From: Atherix ibis
Taxonomy: Eukaryota; Arthropoda; Insecta; Diptera; Athericidae
DNA length: 64,000 nt
Assembly: GCA_958298945.1 (NCBI GenBank)
Contig: OY282608.1
Span: 22,421,933 to 22,485,932 of the forward strand
Direction: 5' to 3'
Shown here: piece after piece, positions 12,451-28,030 of the stretch
Position numbering within the stretch: the first letter of the stretch is position 1
Layout of the letters: each line of letters opens with the position of its first letter
Position numbers and translations under genes: made by a program
The notes under the pieces: model-generated
Seen by the model: the letters and a program-made list of their open reading frames with translations, nothing else
What the model was told of the DNA's origin: nothing
Databases searched by the model: none

Positions 12451-15370
12451 ACCAACAAGCCAACTAACCAACAAACAAATAAACCAGCAAACCAACAAAC
12501 CAACAAACCAACAAACCAACAAACCAACAAACCAAAAACCAACAAACCAACAAACCAACAAGCCAACAAACCAACAAACTAACAAACCAAGAAGCCAACA
12601 AACCAAAAAACCAACAAGCCAACAAGCCAACAAACCAACAAACCAACAAACCAACAAACCAAAAAACCAACAAACCAACAAACCATCAAACGAACAAAGG
12701 AGCAAGCCAACAAGCCAACAAACCAACAAACCAACAAGCCAACAAACCAACAAACCAACAAGCCAAAAAGCCAACAAACCAACAAACCAACAAACCAAAA
12801 AACCAACAAGCCAACAAACCAACAAACCAACAAGCAAAAAACCAACAAACCAACAAACCAACAAACCAACTAGCCAACAAACCAACATACCAACAATCCA
12901 ACAAGCCAACAAACCAACAAACCAACAAACCAACAAACCAACAAACCAACAAACCAACAAACCAACAAACCAACAAACCAACAAGCCAACAAACCAACAA
13001 ACCAACAAACCAACATGCCAACAAACCAACAAACAAAGTAACCACCAAGCCAACAGACCAACAAACCAACAAGCCAACAAGCCAACAAACCAACAAACCA
13101 ACAAGCCAACAAACCAACAAACAAATAAACCAACAAACCAACAAACCAACAAACTAACAAACCAACAAACTAACAAACCAACAAGCCAACAAACCAACAA
13201 ACCAACAAGCCAACAAACCAACAAACCAACAAACCAACAAGCCAAAAAGCCAACAAACCAACAAACCAACAAACCAACAAACCAACAAGCCAACAAACCA
13301 ACAAACCAACAAACCAACATGCCAACAAACCAACAAACAAAGTAACCAACAAGCCAACAGACCAACAAACCAACAAGCCAACAAGCCAACAAACCAACAA
13401 ACAAATAAACCAACAAACCAACAAACAAATAAACCAACAAACCAACAAGCCAACAAACCAACAAACCAACAAGCCAACAAACCAACAAACCAACAAACCA
13501 ACATGCCAACAAACCAACAAACTAAGTAACCAACAAGCCAACAAACCAACAAACCAAGAAGCCAACAAACCAACAAGCCAACAAACCAACAAACCAACAA
13601 ACCAACAAACCAAGTAACCAAAAAGCCAACAAACTAACAAACCAACAAGCCAACAAGCCAACAAACCAACAAACCAACAAAGGAACAAACCAACAAACCA
13701 ACAAACCAACAAACGAACAAGCCAATAAGCCAACAAACCAACAAACCAACAAGCCAACAAGCCAACAAACCAACAAACCAACAAGCCAACAAACCAACAA
13801 ACCAACAAACCAAAAAACCAACAAACCAACAAACCAACAAACCAACAAACCAACAAACCAACAAACAAACAAACCAACAAGTCAACAAGCCAACAAACCA
13901 ATAAACTAACAAATCAACAAGCCAACAAACCAACAAACCAACAAGCCAACAAGCCAACAAACCAACAAACCAAGTAACCAAAAAGCCAATAAACTAACAA
14001 ACCAACAAGCCAACAAACCAACAAACTAACAAGCCAACAAACCAACAAACAAATAAACCAACAAACCAACAAACCAACAAGCCAACAATTCAACAAACAA
14101 ATAAACCAACAAACCAACAAACCAACAAACCAACAAACCAAAAAACCAACAAACCAACAAACCAACAAGCCAACAAACCAACAAACCAACAAACCAACAA
14201 ACCAAAAAACCAACAAACTAACAAACCATCAAACGAACAAAGGAACAAGCCAACAAGCCAACAAACCAACAAACCAACAAGCCAACAAACCAACAAACCA
14301 ACAAGCCAACAAGCCAACAAACCAACAAACCAACAAACCAACAAGCCAACAAACCAACAAACCAACAAGCAAAAAACCAACAAACCAACAAACCAACAAA
14401 CCAACTAGCCAACAAGCCAACATACCAACAAACCAAGAAGCCAACAAACCAACAAACCAACAAACCAACAAACCAACAAACCAACAAACCAACAAACCAA
14501 CAAACCAACAAACCAACAAACCAACAAACCAACAAACCAACAAGCCAACAAGCCAACAAGCCAACAAGCCAACAAACCAACAAACCGACAAACCAACAAA
14601 CCAACAAACCAACAAGCCAACAAACCAACAAACCAACAAACCAACATGCCAACAAACCAACAAACAAAGTAACCAACAAGCCAACAGACCAACAAACCAA
14701 CAAGCCAACAAGCCAACAAACCAACAAACCAACAAGCCAACAAACCAACAAACAAATAAACCAACAAACCAACAAACCAACAAACCAACAAACCAACAAA
14801 CTAACAAACCAACAAGCCAACAAACCAACAAACCAACAAGCCAACAAACCAACAAACCAACAAACCAACAAGCCAACAAGCCAACAAACCAACAAACCAA
14901 CAAACCAAGAAGCCAACAAACCAACAAACCAACAAACCAACATGCCAACAAACCAACAAACAAAGTAGCCAACAAGCCAACAGACCAACAAACCATCAAG
15001 CCAACAAGCCAACAAGCCAACAAACCAACAAACAAATAAACCAACAAACCAACAAACAAATAAACCAACAAACCAACAAACCAACAAGCCAACAAACCAA
15101 CAAACCAACAAACCAACAAGCCAACAAACCAACAAGCCAACAAACCAACAAACTAACAAGTCAACAAACCAACAAACAAATAAACCAACAAACCAACAAA
15201 CCAACAAGCCAACAAGCCAACAAGCCAACAAACTAACAATCCAACAAACGAACTAACCAACAAACCAACAAGCCAACAAGCCAACAAACCAACAAACCAA
15301 CAAACGAACTAACCAACAAACCAACAAGCCAATAAGCCAACAAACTAACAAACCAACAAACCAACAAACT
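12450..15370 (+). repeat. Compound higher-order unit, segment X, copy 1
   Basis: The landmarks here recur 6.63-6.70 kb downstream in the same order. CCAACTAACC near 12,460 matches 19,105, CATCAAACGAACAAAGG near 12,684 matches 19,321, and CATCAAACG near 14,226 matches 20,880. The shift changes 6,637, 6,701, 6,653, 6,654, 6,630. Apart from one single-base step these are multiples of 8, meaning gain or loss of whole units. X is followed directly by segment Y. Confidence 0.8.
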
Positions 15371-18300
15371 AACAAACCAAGTAACCAAAAAGCCAACAAA
15401 CTAACAAACCAACAAGCCAACAAGCCAACAAACCAACAAACCAACAAACCAACAAACCAAGTAACCAAAAAGCCAACAAACTAACAAACCAACAAGCCAA
15501 CAAGCCAACAAACCAACAAACCAACAAAGCAACAAACCAACAAACCAACAAACCAACAAACCAACAAGCCAATAAGCCAACAAACCAACAAACCAACAAG
15601 CCAACAAGCCAACAAACCAACAATCCAAAAAGCCAACAAACCAGCAAACCAACAAACCAAAAAACCAACAAACCAACAAACCAACAAACCAACAAACCAA
15701 CAAACCAACAAACCAACAAACCAACAAGCCAACAAGCCAACAAATCAACAAACTAACAAATCAACAAGCCAACAAACCAACAAACCAACAAGCCAACAAG
15801 CCAACAAACCAACAAACCAAGTAACCAAAAAGCCAATAAACTAACAAACAAACAAGCCAACAAACCATCAAGCCAACAAGCCAACAAACCAACAAACCAA
15901 CAAAGCAACAAACCAACAAACCAACAAACCAACAAACCAACAAACTAACAAACCAACAAGCCACCAAACCAACAAACCAACAAGCCAACAAACCAACAAA
16001 CCAACAAACCAACAAGCCAACAAGCCAACAAACCAACAAACCAACAAGCCAACAAACCAACAAACCAACAAACCAACACGCCAACAAACCAACAAACTAA
16101 GTAACCAACAAGCCAACAAACCAAGAAGCCAACAAACCAACAAACCAACAAACCAACAAGCCGACAAACCAACAAACCAACAAACCAACAAGCCAACAAA
16201 CCAACAAACAAATAAACCAACAAACCAACAAACCAACAAACCAACAAACCAACAAACCAACAAACCAACAAACCTACAAAACAAAAAACCAACAAACCAA
16301 CAAACCAACAAGCCAACAAACCAACAAATCAACAAACCAACAAGCCAACAAACCAACAAACAAATAAACCAACAAACCAACAAACCAACAAACCAACAAA
16401 CCAACAAACCAAAAAACCAACAAACCAACAAGCCAACAAGCGAACAAACCAACAAACTAACAAACCAACAAGCCAACAAACCAACAAACCAACAAGCCAA
16501 CAAACCAACAAACCAACAAACCAACAAACCAAAAAACCAACAAACCAACAAACCATCAAACGAACAAAGCAACAAGCCAACAAGCCAACAAACCAACAAA
16601 CCAACAATCCAACAAACCAACAAACCAACAAGCCAACAAGCCAACAAACCAACAAACCAACAAACCAACAAGCCAACAAACCAACAAACCAACAAACCAA
16701 CAAGCCAACAAACCAACAAACCAACAAACCAACAAACCAACAAACCAACAAACCAACAAACCAACAAACCAACAAACCAACAAGCCAACAAACCAACAAA
16801 CCAACAAACCAACAAGCCAACAAACCAAAAAACAAATAAACTAACAAACCAACAAGCCAACAAACCAACAAACCAACAAGCCAACAAACGAACAAATCAA
16901 CAAACCAATAAACCAACATGCCAACAAACTAACAAACCAACAAACCAACATGCCAACAAACCAACAAACTAAGTAACCAACAAGCCAACAAACCAACAAA
17001 CCAACAAGCCAACAAGCCAACAAACAAATAAACCAACAAGCCAACAAACCAACAAACCAACAAACCAACAAGCCAACAAACCAACAAGCCAACAAACCAA
17101 CAAACCAACAAACCAACAAGCCAACAAACCAACAAACCAACAAACCAACGAGCCAACAAACCAAGAAACAAGTAAACCAACAAACCAACAAACCAACAAG
17201 CCAACAAACCAACAAGCCAACAAACTAACAAACCAACAAACGAACTAACCAACAAACCAACAAACCAACAAGCCAACAAACTAACAAACCAACAAACGAA
17301 CTAACCAATAAACCAACAAGCCAACAAGCCAACAAACCAATAAACCAACAAACTAACAAACCATCAAGCCAAGAAACCAACAAACCAACAAGCCAACAAA
17401 CCAACAAACCAACAAACCAATATGCCAACAAACCAACAAACTAAGTAACCAACAAACCAACAAGCCAACAAACCAACAAACCAACAAGCCAACAAACCAA
17501 CAAACCAACAAGCCGACAAACCAACAAACCAACAAACCAACAAGACAACAAACCAACAACCAAATAAACCAACAAACCAAAAAACCAACAAACCAACAAA
17601 CTAACAAACCAACAAACCAACAAACCAACAAGCCAACAAGCCAACAAGCCAACAAACCAAAAAACCAACAAGCCAACAAACCAGCAAGCCAACAAACCAA
17701 CAAACCAACAAACCAAGTAACCAAAAAGCAAACAAGCTAACAAACCAACAAGCCAACAAGCCAACAAACCAACAAACCCACAAAGCAACAAGCCAACAAC
17801 CCAACAAACCAACAAACCAACAAGCCGACAAACCAACAAACCAACAAGCCAACAAGCCAACAAGCCAACAAACCAACAAACCAACATGCCAAAAAACCAA
17901 CAAACTAAGTAACCAACAAGCCAACAAACCAACAAACCAACAAGCCAACAAGCCAACAAACCAACAAACCAACAAGCCAACAAACCAACAAACCAACAAA
18001 CCAACAAACCAACAAGCCAATAAACCAACAAACAAATAAACCAACAAGCCAACAAACCAACAAACCAACAAACCAACAAACCAACAAACTAACAAACCAA
18101 CAAGCCAACAAACCAACAAACCAACAAGCTAACAAACCAACAAACCAACAAACCAACAAGCCAACAAGCCAACAAACCAACAAACCAACAAGCCAACAAA
18201 CCAACAAACCAACAAACCAACATGCCAAAAAACCAACAAACTAAGTAACCAACAAACCAACAAACCAACAAACCAAGAAGCCAACAAACCAACAAACAAA

Positions 18301-19090
18301 TAAACCAACAAACCAACAAACCAACAAACCAAAAAACCAACAAACCAACAAGCCAACAAGCCAACAAACCGAAAAACGAACTAACCAACAAACCAACAAG
18401 CCAACAAGCCAACAAGCCAACAAGCCAATAAACCAACAAACCAACACACGAACTAACCAACAAACCAACAAGCCAACCAGCCAACAAACCAACAAGCCAA
18501 CAAACCAACAAACCAACAAACCAACAAACCAATAAGCCAACAACCAAACAAACCAACAAGCCAACAAGCCAACAAACCAACAAACCAACAAGCCAACAAA
18601 CCAACAAACCAACAAACCAACAAACCAACAAGCCAACAAACCAACAAACAAATAAACCAACAATCCAACAAACCAACAAACCAACAAACCAACAAACCAA
18701 CAAACTAACAAACCAACAAGCCAACAAACCAACAAACCTACAAGCCAACAAACCAACAAACCAACAAACCAACAAACCAACAAGCCAACAAACTAACAAA
18801 CCAACAAACCAACATGCCAACAAACCAACAAACTAAGTAACCAACAAGCCAACAAACCAACAAACCAACAAGCCAACAAGCCAACAAACAAATAAACCAA
18901 CAAGCCAACAAACCAACAAACCAACAAACCAACAAGCCAACAAACCAACAAGCCAACAAACCAACAAACCAACAAACCAACAAGCCAACAAACCAACAAA
19001 CCAACAAACCAACGAGCCAACAAACCAAGAAACAAATAAACCAACAAACCAACAAACCAACAAGCCAACAAACCAACAAGCCAACAAACT
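15370..19090 (+). repeat. Compound higher-order unit, segment Y, copy 1
   Basis: This segment matches 24.3-28.03 kb at shifts of 8,942, 8,950, 8,966 and again 8,950 bp. Shared landmarks include CATCAAACGAACAAAGC near 16,555, the CAACGAGCC and CCAAGAAACAA variants near 17,150-17,170, repeated CGAACTAACC near 17,240-17,300, and the CAACAACCAAATAAACC phase slip near 17,560. It contains one full and one partial copy of a sub-unit of about 1,864 bp (starting near 16.84 and 18.74 kb). Confidence 0.8.
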
Positions 19091-22000
19091 AACAAACCAA
19101 CAAGCCAACTAACCAACAAACAAATAAACCAGCAAACCAACAAACCAACAAACCAACAAACCAACAAACCAAAAACCAACAAACCAACAAACCAACAAGC
19201 CAACAAACCAACAAACTAACAAACCAACAAGCCAACAAACCAAAAAACCAACAAGCCAACAAGCCAACAAACCAACAAACCAAGAAACCAACAAACCAAA
19301 AAACCAACAAACCAACAAACCATCAAACGAACAAAGGAGCAAGCCAACAAGCCAACAAACCAACAAACCAACAAGCCAACAAACCAACAAACCAACAAGC
19401 CAACAAGCCAACAAACCAACAAACCAACAAACCAAAAAACCAACAAGCCAACAAACCAACAAACCAACAAGCAAAAAACCAACAAACCAACAAACCAACA
19501 AACCAACTAGCCAACAAGCCAACATACCAACAATCCAACAAGCCAACAAACCAACAAACCAACAAACCAACAAACCAACAAACCAACTAGCCAACAAGCC
19601 AACAAGCCAACAAGCCAACAAGCCAACAAACCAACAAACCAACAAACCAACAAACCAACAAACCAACAAACCAACAAACCAACAAGCCAACAAACCAACA
19701 AACCAACAAACCAACATTCCAACAAACCAACAAACAAAGTAACCACCAAGCCAACAGACCAACAAACCAACAAGCCAACAAGCCAACAAACCAACAAACC
19801 AACAAGCCAACAAACCAACAAACAAATAAACCAACAAACCAACAAACCAACAAACTAACAAACCAACAAACTAACAAACCAACAAGCCAACAAACCAACA
19901 AACCAACAAGCCAACAAACCAACAAACCAACAAACCAACAAGCCAAAAAGCCAACAAACCAACAAACCAACAAACCAACAAACCAACAAGCCAACAAACC
20001 AACAAACCAACAAACCAACATGCCAACAAACCAACAAACAAAGTAACCAACAAGCCAGCAGACCAACAAACCAACAAGCCAACAAGCCAACAAACCAACA
20101 AACAAATAAACCAACAAACCAACAAGCCAACAAACCAACAAACCAACAAACCAACATGCCAACAAACCAACAAACTAAGTAACCAACAAGCCAACAAACC
20201 AACAAACCAAGAAGCCAACAAACCAACAAGCCAACAAACCAACAAACCAACAAACCAACAAACCAAGTAACCAAAAAGCCAACAAACTAACAAACCAACA
20301 AGCCAACAAGCCAACAAACCAACAAACCAACAAAGCAACAAACCAACAAACCAACAAACCAACAAACGAACAAGCCAATAAGCCAACAAACCAACAAACC
20401 AACAAGCCAACAAGCCAACAAACCAACAAACCAACAAGCCAACAAACCAACAAACCAACAAACCAAAAAACCAACAAACCAACAAACCAACAAACCTACA
20501 AACCAACAAACCAACAAACAAACAAACCAACAAGTCAACAATCCAACAAACCAATAAACTAACAAATCAACAAGCCAACAAACCAACAAACCAACAAGCC
20601 AACAAGCCAACAAACCAACAAACCAAGTAACCAAAAAGCCAATAAACTAACAAACCAACAAGCCAACAAACCAACAAACTAACAAGCCAACAAACCAACA
20701 AACAAATAAACCAACAAACCAACAAACCAACAAGCCAACAATTCAACAAACAAATAAACCAACAAACAAACAAACCAACAAACCAACAAACCAAAAAAAC
20801 CAACAAACCAACAAACCAACAAGCCAACAAACCAACAAACCAACAAACCAACAAACCAAAAAACCAACAAACTAACAAACCATCAAACGAACAAAGGAAC
20901 AAGCCAACAAGCCAACAAACCAACAAACCAACAAGCCAACAAACCAACAAACCAACAAGCCAACAAGCCAACAAACCAACAAACCAACAAACCAACAAGC
21001 CAACAAACCAACAAACCAACAAGCAAAAAACCAACAAACCAACAAACCAACAAACCAACTAGCCAACAAGCCAACATACCAACAAACCAACAAGCCAACA
21101 AACCAACAAACCAACAAACCAACAAACCAACAAACCAACAAACCAACAAACCAACAAACCAACAAACCAACAAACCAACAAGCCAACAAGCCAACAAGCC
21201 AACAAGCCAACAAACCAACAAAACGACAAACCAACAAACCAACAAACCAACAAGCCAACAAACCAACAAACCAACAAACCAACATGCCAACAAACCAACA
21301 AACAAAGTAACCAACAAGCCAACAGACCAACAAACCAACAAGCCAACAAGCCAACAAACCAACAAACCAACAAGCCAACAAACCAACAAACAAATAAACC
21401 AACAAACCAACAAACCAACAAACCAACAAACCAACAAACTAACAAACCAACAAGCCAACAAACCAACAAACCAACAAGCCAACAAACCAACAAACCAACA
21501 AACCAACAAGCCAACAAGCCAACAAACCAACAAACCAACAAACCAAGAAGCCAACAAACCAACAAACCAACAAACCAACATGCCAACAAACCAACAAACA
21601 AAGTAGCCAACAAGCCAACAGACCAACAAACCAACAAGCCAACAAGCCAACAAACCAACAAACAAATAAACCAACAAACCAACAAACAAATAAACCAACA
21701 AACCAACAAACCAACAAGCCAACAAACCAACAAACCAACAAACCAACAAGCCAACAAACCAACAAGCCAACAAACCAACAAACTAACAAGTCAACAAACC
21801 AACAAACAAATAAACCAACAAACCAACAAACCAACAAGCCAACAAGCCAACAAGCCAACAAACTAACAATCCAACAAACAAACTAACCAACAAACCAACA
21901 AGCCAACAAGCCAACAAACCAACAAACCAACAAACGAACTAACCAACAAACCAACAAGCCAATAAGCCAACAAACTAACAAACCAACAAACCAACAAACT
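19090..22000 (+). repeat. Compound higher-order unit, segment X, copy 2
   Basis: This is the second copy of 12,450-15,370 at a shift of about 6.65 kb. The sequence after about 21.44 kb takes part in a further 1,736-bp duplication. That expansion pushes the second Y segment about 2.29 kb further away than the simple X-Y period predicts. Confidence 0.8.
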
Positions 22001-22669
22001 AACAAACTAACAAACCAACAAGCCAACAAACCAACAAACCAACAAGCCAACAAACCAACAAACCAACAAACCAACATGCCAACAAACCAACAAACTAAGT
22101 AACCAAAAAACCAACAAACCAACAAACCAAGAAGCCAACAAACCAACAAGCCAACAAACCAACAAACCAACAAACCAACAAACAAATAAACCAACAAACC
22201 AACAAACCAACAAGCCAACAAACCAACAAACCAACAAACCAACAAGCCAACAAACCAACAAGCCAACAAACCAACAAACTAACAAGTCAACAAACCAACA
22301 AACAAATAAACCAACAAACCAACAAACCAACAAGCCAACAAGCCAACAAGCCAACAAACTAACAATCCAACAAACGAACTAACCAACAAACCAACAAGCC
22401 AACAAGCCAACAAACCAACAAACCAACAAACGAACTAACCAACAAACCAACAAGCCAATAAGCCAACAAACTAACAAACCAACAAACCAACAAACTTACA
22501 AACTAACAAACCAACAAGCCAACAAACCAACAAACCAACAAGCCAACAAACCAACAAACCAACAAACCAACATGCCAACAAACCAACAAACTAAGTAACC
22601 AAAAAGCCAACAAACCAACAAACCAAGAAGCCAACAAACCAACAAGCCAACAAACCAACAAACCAACAA
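21439..22669 (+). repeat. 1,736-bp-spaced repeat, copy 1
   Basis: Landmarks from about 21,447 to 22,669 recur 1,736 bp later. They include CAAGTCAAC near 21,787, CAATCCAACAAACAAAC near 21,867, and the CTTACAAACTAAC variant near 22,495. The match ends where this copy reads CCAATAAACCAACATGCC and the other reads CCAAGTAACCAAAAAGCC. Confidence 0.75.
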
Positions 22670-23182
22670 ACCAATAAACCAACATGCCAACAAACTAACA
22701 AACCAACAAACCAACATGCCAACAAACCAACAAACTAAGTAACCAACAAGCCAACAAACCAACAAACCAACAAGCCAACAAGCCAACAAACAAATAAACC
22801 AACAAGCCAACAAACCAACAAACCAACAAACCAACAAGCCAACAAACCAACAAGCCAACAAACCAACAAACCAACAAACCAACAAGCCAACAAACCAACA
22901 AACCAACAAACCAACGAGCCAACAAACCAAGAAACAAATAAACCAACAAACCAACAAACCAACAAGCCAACAAACCAACAAGCCAACAAACTAACAAACC
23001 AACAAACCAACAAACTAACAAACCAACAAGCCAACAAACCAACAAACCAACAAGCCAACAAACCAACAAACCAACAAACCAACAAGCCAACAAACCAAGA
23101 AACAAATAAACCAACAAACCAACAAACCAACAAACCAACAAACCAACAAACCAACAAACCAACAAACCAACAAACCAACAAA
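22670..23182 (+). repeat. Y-type insert between the 1,736-bp-spaced copies
   Basis: This stretch holds only the 8-bp repeat. It resembles the start of the 1,864-bp sub-unit of segment Y (compare about 16.91-17.2 and 18.79-19.09 kb), with two CATGCC landmarks and the CAACGAGCC and CCAAGAAACAA variants. It shows that Y-type sequence was already joined to X when the 1,736-bp unit duplicated. Confidence 0.65.
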
Positions 23183-24405
23183 CTAACAAACCAACAAGCC
23201 AACAAACCAACAAACCAACAAGCCAACAAACCAACAAACCAACAAGCCAACAAGCCAACAAACCAACAAACCAACAAACCAAGAAGCCAACAAACCAACA
23301 AACCAACAAACCAACATGCCAACAAACCAACAAACAAAGTAGCCAACAAGCCAACAGACCAACAAACCAACAAGCCAACAAGCCAACAAACCAACAAACA
23401 AATAAACCAACAAACCAACAAACAAATAAACCAACAAACCAACAAACCAACAAGCCAACAAACCAACAAACCAACAAACCAACAAGCCAACAAACCAACA
23501 AGCCAACAAACCAACAAACTAACAAGTCAACAAACCAACAAACAAATAAACCAACAAACCAACAAACCAACAAGCCAACAAGCCAACAAGCCAACAAACT
23601 AACAATCCAACAAACAAACTAACCAACAAACCAACAAGCCAACAAGCCAACAAACCAACAAACCAACAAACGAACTAACCAACAAACCAACAAGCCAATA
23701 AGCCAACAAACTAACAAACCAACAAACCAACAAACTAACAAACTAACAAACCAACAAGCCAACAAACCAACAAACCAACAAGCCAACAAACCAACAAACC
23801 AACAAACCAACATGCCAACAAACCAACAAACTAAGTAACCAAAAAACCAACAAACCAACAAACCAAGAAGCCAACAAACCAACAAGCCAACAAACCAACA
23901 AACCAACAAACCAACAAACAAATAAACCAACAAACCAACAAACCAACAAGCCAACAAACCAACAAACCAACAAACCAACAAGCCAACAAACCAACAAGCC
24001 AACAAACCAACAAACTAACAAGTCAACAAACCAACAAACAAATAAACCAACAAACCAACAAACCAACAAGCCAACAAGCCAACAAGCCAACAAACTAACA
24101 ATCCAACAAACGAACTAACCAACAAACCAACAAGCCAACAAGCCAACAAACCAACAAACCAACAAATGAACTAACCAACAAACCAACAAGCCAATAAGCC
24201 AACAAACTAACAAACCAACAAACCAACAAACTTACAAACTAACAAACCAACAAGCCAACAAACCAACAAACCAACAAGCCAACAAACCAACAAACCAACA
24301 AACCAACATGCCAACAAACCAACAAACTAAGTAACCAAAAAGCCAACAAACCAACAAACCAAGAAGCCAACAAACCAACAAGCCAACAAACCAACAAACC
24401 AACAA
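23183..24405 (+). repeat. 1,736-bp-spaced repeat, copy 2
   Basis: This is the second copy of 21,439-22,669. Small differences are visible: CGAACTAACC near 22,430 corresponds to TGAACTAACC near 24,167. The right end joins segment Y copy 2. Confidence 0.75.
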
Positions 24406-27400
24406 ACCAAGTAACCAAAAAGCCAACAAACTAACAAACCAACAAGCCAACAAGCCAACAAACCAACAAACCAACAAAGCAACAAACCAACAAACCAACA
24501 AACCAACAAACCAACAAGCCAATAAGCCAACAAACCAACAAACCAACAAGCCAACAAGCCAACAAACCAACAAACCAACAAGCCAACAAACCAACAAACC
24601 AACAAACCAAAAAACCAACAAACCAACAAACCAACAAACCAACAAACCAACAAACCAACAAACCAACAAGCCAACAAGCCAACAAATCAACAAACTAACA
24701 AATCAACAAGCCAACAAACCAACAAACCAACAAGCCAACAAGCCAACAAACCAACAAACCAAGTAACCAAAAAGCCAATAAACTAACAAACAAACAAGCC
24801 AACAAACCATAGAGCCAACAAGCCAACAAACCAACAAACCAACAAAGCAACAAACCAACAAACCAACAAACCAACAAACCAACAAACTAACAAACCAACA
24901 AGCCACCAAACCAACAAACCAACAAGCCAACAAACCAACAAACCAACAAACCAACAAGCCAACAAGCCAACAAACCAACAAACCAACAAGCCAACAAACC
25001 AACAAACCAACAAACCAACATGCCAACAAACCAACAAACTAAGTAACCAACAAGCCAACAAACCAAGAAGCCAACAAACCAACAAACCAACAAACCAACA
25101 AGCCAACAAACCAACAAACCAACAAACCAACAAGCCAACAAACCAACAAACAAATAAACCAACAAACCAACAAACCAACAAACCAACAAACCAACAAACC
25201 AACAAACCAACAAACCTACAAAACAAAAAACCAACAAACCAACAAACCAACAAGCCAACAAGCCAACAAATCAACAAACCAACAAGCCAACAAACCAACA
25301 AACAAATAAACCAACAAACCAACAAACCAACAAACCAACAAACCAACAAACCAAAAAACCAACAAACCAACAAGCCAACAAGCGAACAAACCAACAAACT
25401 AACAAACCAACAAGCCAACAAACCAACAAACCAACAAGCCAACAAGCCAACAAACCAACAAACCAACAAACCAAAAAACCAACAAACCAACAAACCATCA
25501 AACGAACAAAGCAACAAGCCAACAAGCCAACAAACCAACAAACCAACAATCCAACAAACCAACAAACCAACAAGCCAACAAGCCAACAAACCAACAAACC
25601 AACAAACCAACAAGCCAACAAACCAACAAACCAACAAACCAACAAGCCAACAAACCAACAAACCAACAAACCAACAAACCAACAAACCAACAAACCAACA
25701 AACCAACAAACCAACAAACCAACAAACCAACAAGCCAACAAACCAACAAACCAACAAACCAACAAGCCAACAAACCAAAAAACAAATAAACTAACAAACC
25801 AACAAGCCAACAAACCAACAAACCAACAAGCCAACAAACGAACAAATCAACAAACCAATAAACCAACATGCCAACAAACTAACAAACCAACAAACCAACA
25901 TGCCAACAAACCAACAAACTAAGTAACCAACAAGCCAACAAACCAACAAACCAACAAGCCAACAAGCCAACAAACAAATAAACCAACAAGCCAACAAACC
26001 AACAAACCAACAAACCAACAAGCCAACAAACCAACAAGCCAACAAACCAACAAACCAACAAACCAACAAGCCAACAAACCAACAAACCAACAAACCAACG
26101 AGCCAACAAACCAAGAAACAAATAAACCAACAAACCAACAAACCAACAAGCCAACAAACCAACAAGCCAACAAACTAACAAACCAACAAACGAACTAACC
26201 AACAAACCAACAAACCAACAAGCCAACAAACTAACAAACCAACAAACGAACTAACCAATAAACCAACAAGCCAACAAGCCAACAAACCAACAAACCAACA
26301 AACTAACAAACCATCAAGCCAACAAACCAACAAACCAACAAGCCAACAAACCAACAAACCAACAAACCAACATGCCAACAAACCAACAAACTAAGTAACC
26401 AACAAACCAACAAGCCAACAAACCAACAAACCAACAAGCCAACAAACCAACAAACCAACAAGCCGACAAACCAACAAACCAACAAACCAACAAGACAACA
26501 AACCAACAACCAAATAAACCAACAAACCAAAAAACCAACAAACCAACAAACCAACAAACTAACAAACCAACAAACCAACAAACCAACAAGCCAACAAGCC
26601 AACAAGCCAACAAACCAAAAAACCAACAAGCCAAGAAACCAGCAAGCCAACAAACCAACAAACCAACAAACCAAGTAACCAAAAAGCAAACAAGCTAACA
26701 AACCAACAAGCCAACAAGCCAACAAACCAACAAACCCACAAAGCAACAAGCCAACAACCCAACAAACCAACAAACCAACAAGCCGACAAACCAACAAACC
26801 AACAAACCAACAAGCCAACAAGCCAACAAGCCAACAAACCAACAAACCAACATGCCAAAAAACCAACAAACTAAGTAACCAACAAGCCAACAAACCAACA
26901 AACCAACAAGCCAACAAGCCAACAAACCAACAAACCAACAAGCCAACAAACCAACAAACCAACAAACCAACAAACCAACAAGCCAATAAACCAACAAACA
27001 AATAAACCAACAAGCCAACAAACCAACAAACCAACAAACCAACAAACCAACAAACTAACAAACCAACAAGCCAACAAACCAACAAACCAACAAGCCAACA
27101 AACCAACAAACCAACAAACCAACAAGCCAACAAGCCAACAAACCAACAAACCAACAAGCCAACAAACCAACAAACCAACAAACCAACATGCCAAAAAACC
27201 AACAAACTAAGTAACCAACAAACCAACAAACCAACAAACCAACAAGCCAACAAACCAACAAACAAATAAACCAACAAACCAACAAACCAACAAACCAAAA
27301 AACCAACAAACCAACAAGCCAACAAGCCAACAAACCGAAAAACGAACTAACCAACAAACCAACAAGCCAACAAGCCAACAAGCCAATAAACCAACACACG

Positions 27401-28030
27401 AACTAACCAACAAACCAACAAGCCAACCAGCCAACAAACCAACAAGCCAACAAACCAACAAACCAACAAACCAACAAACCAATAAGCCAACAACCAAACA
27501 AACCAACAAGCCAACAAGCCAACAAACCAACAAACCAACAAGCCAACAAACCAACAAACCAACAAACCAACAAACCAACAAGCCAACAAACCAACAAACA
27601 AATAAACCAACAATCCAACAAACCAACAAACCAACAAACCAACAAACCAACAAACTAACAAACCAACAAGCCAACAAACCAACAAACCTACAAGCCAACA
27701 AACCAACAAACCAACAAACCAACAAACCAACAAGCCAACAAACTAACAAACCAACAAACCAACATGCCAACAAACCAACAAACTAAGTAACCAACAAGCC
27801 AACAAACCAACAAACCAACAAGCCAACAAGCCAACAAACAAATAAACCAACAAGCCAACAAACCAACAAACCAACAAACCAACAAGCCAACAAACCAACA
27901 AGCCAACAAACCAACAAACCAACAAACCAACAAGCCAACAAACCAACAAACCAACAAACCAACGAGCCAACAAACCAAGAAACAAATAAACCAACAAACC
28001 AACAAACCAACAAGCCAACAAACCAACAAG
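24310..28030 (+). repeat. Compound higher-order unit, segment Y, copy 2
   Basis: This is the second copy of 15,370-19,090 at a shift of 8.94-8.97 kb. It contains the 1,864-bp sub-unit starting near 25.79 kb and again near 27.69 kb. Its right part, from about 25.46 kb, is also the start of the 4.65-kb tandem duplication, so the annotations overlap deliberately. Confidence 0.8.
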
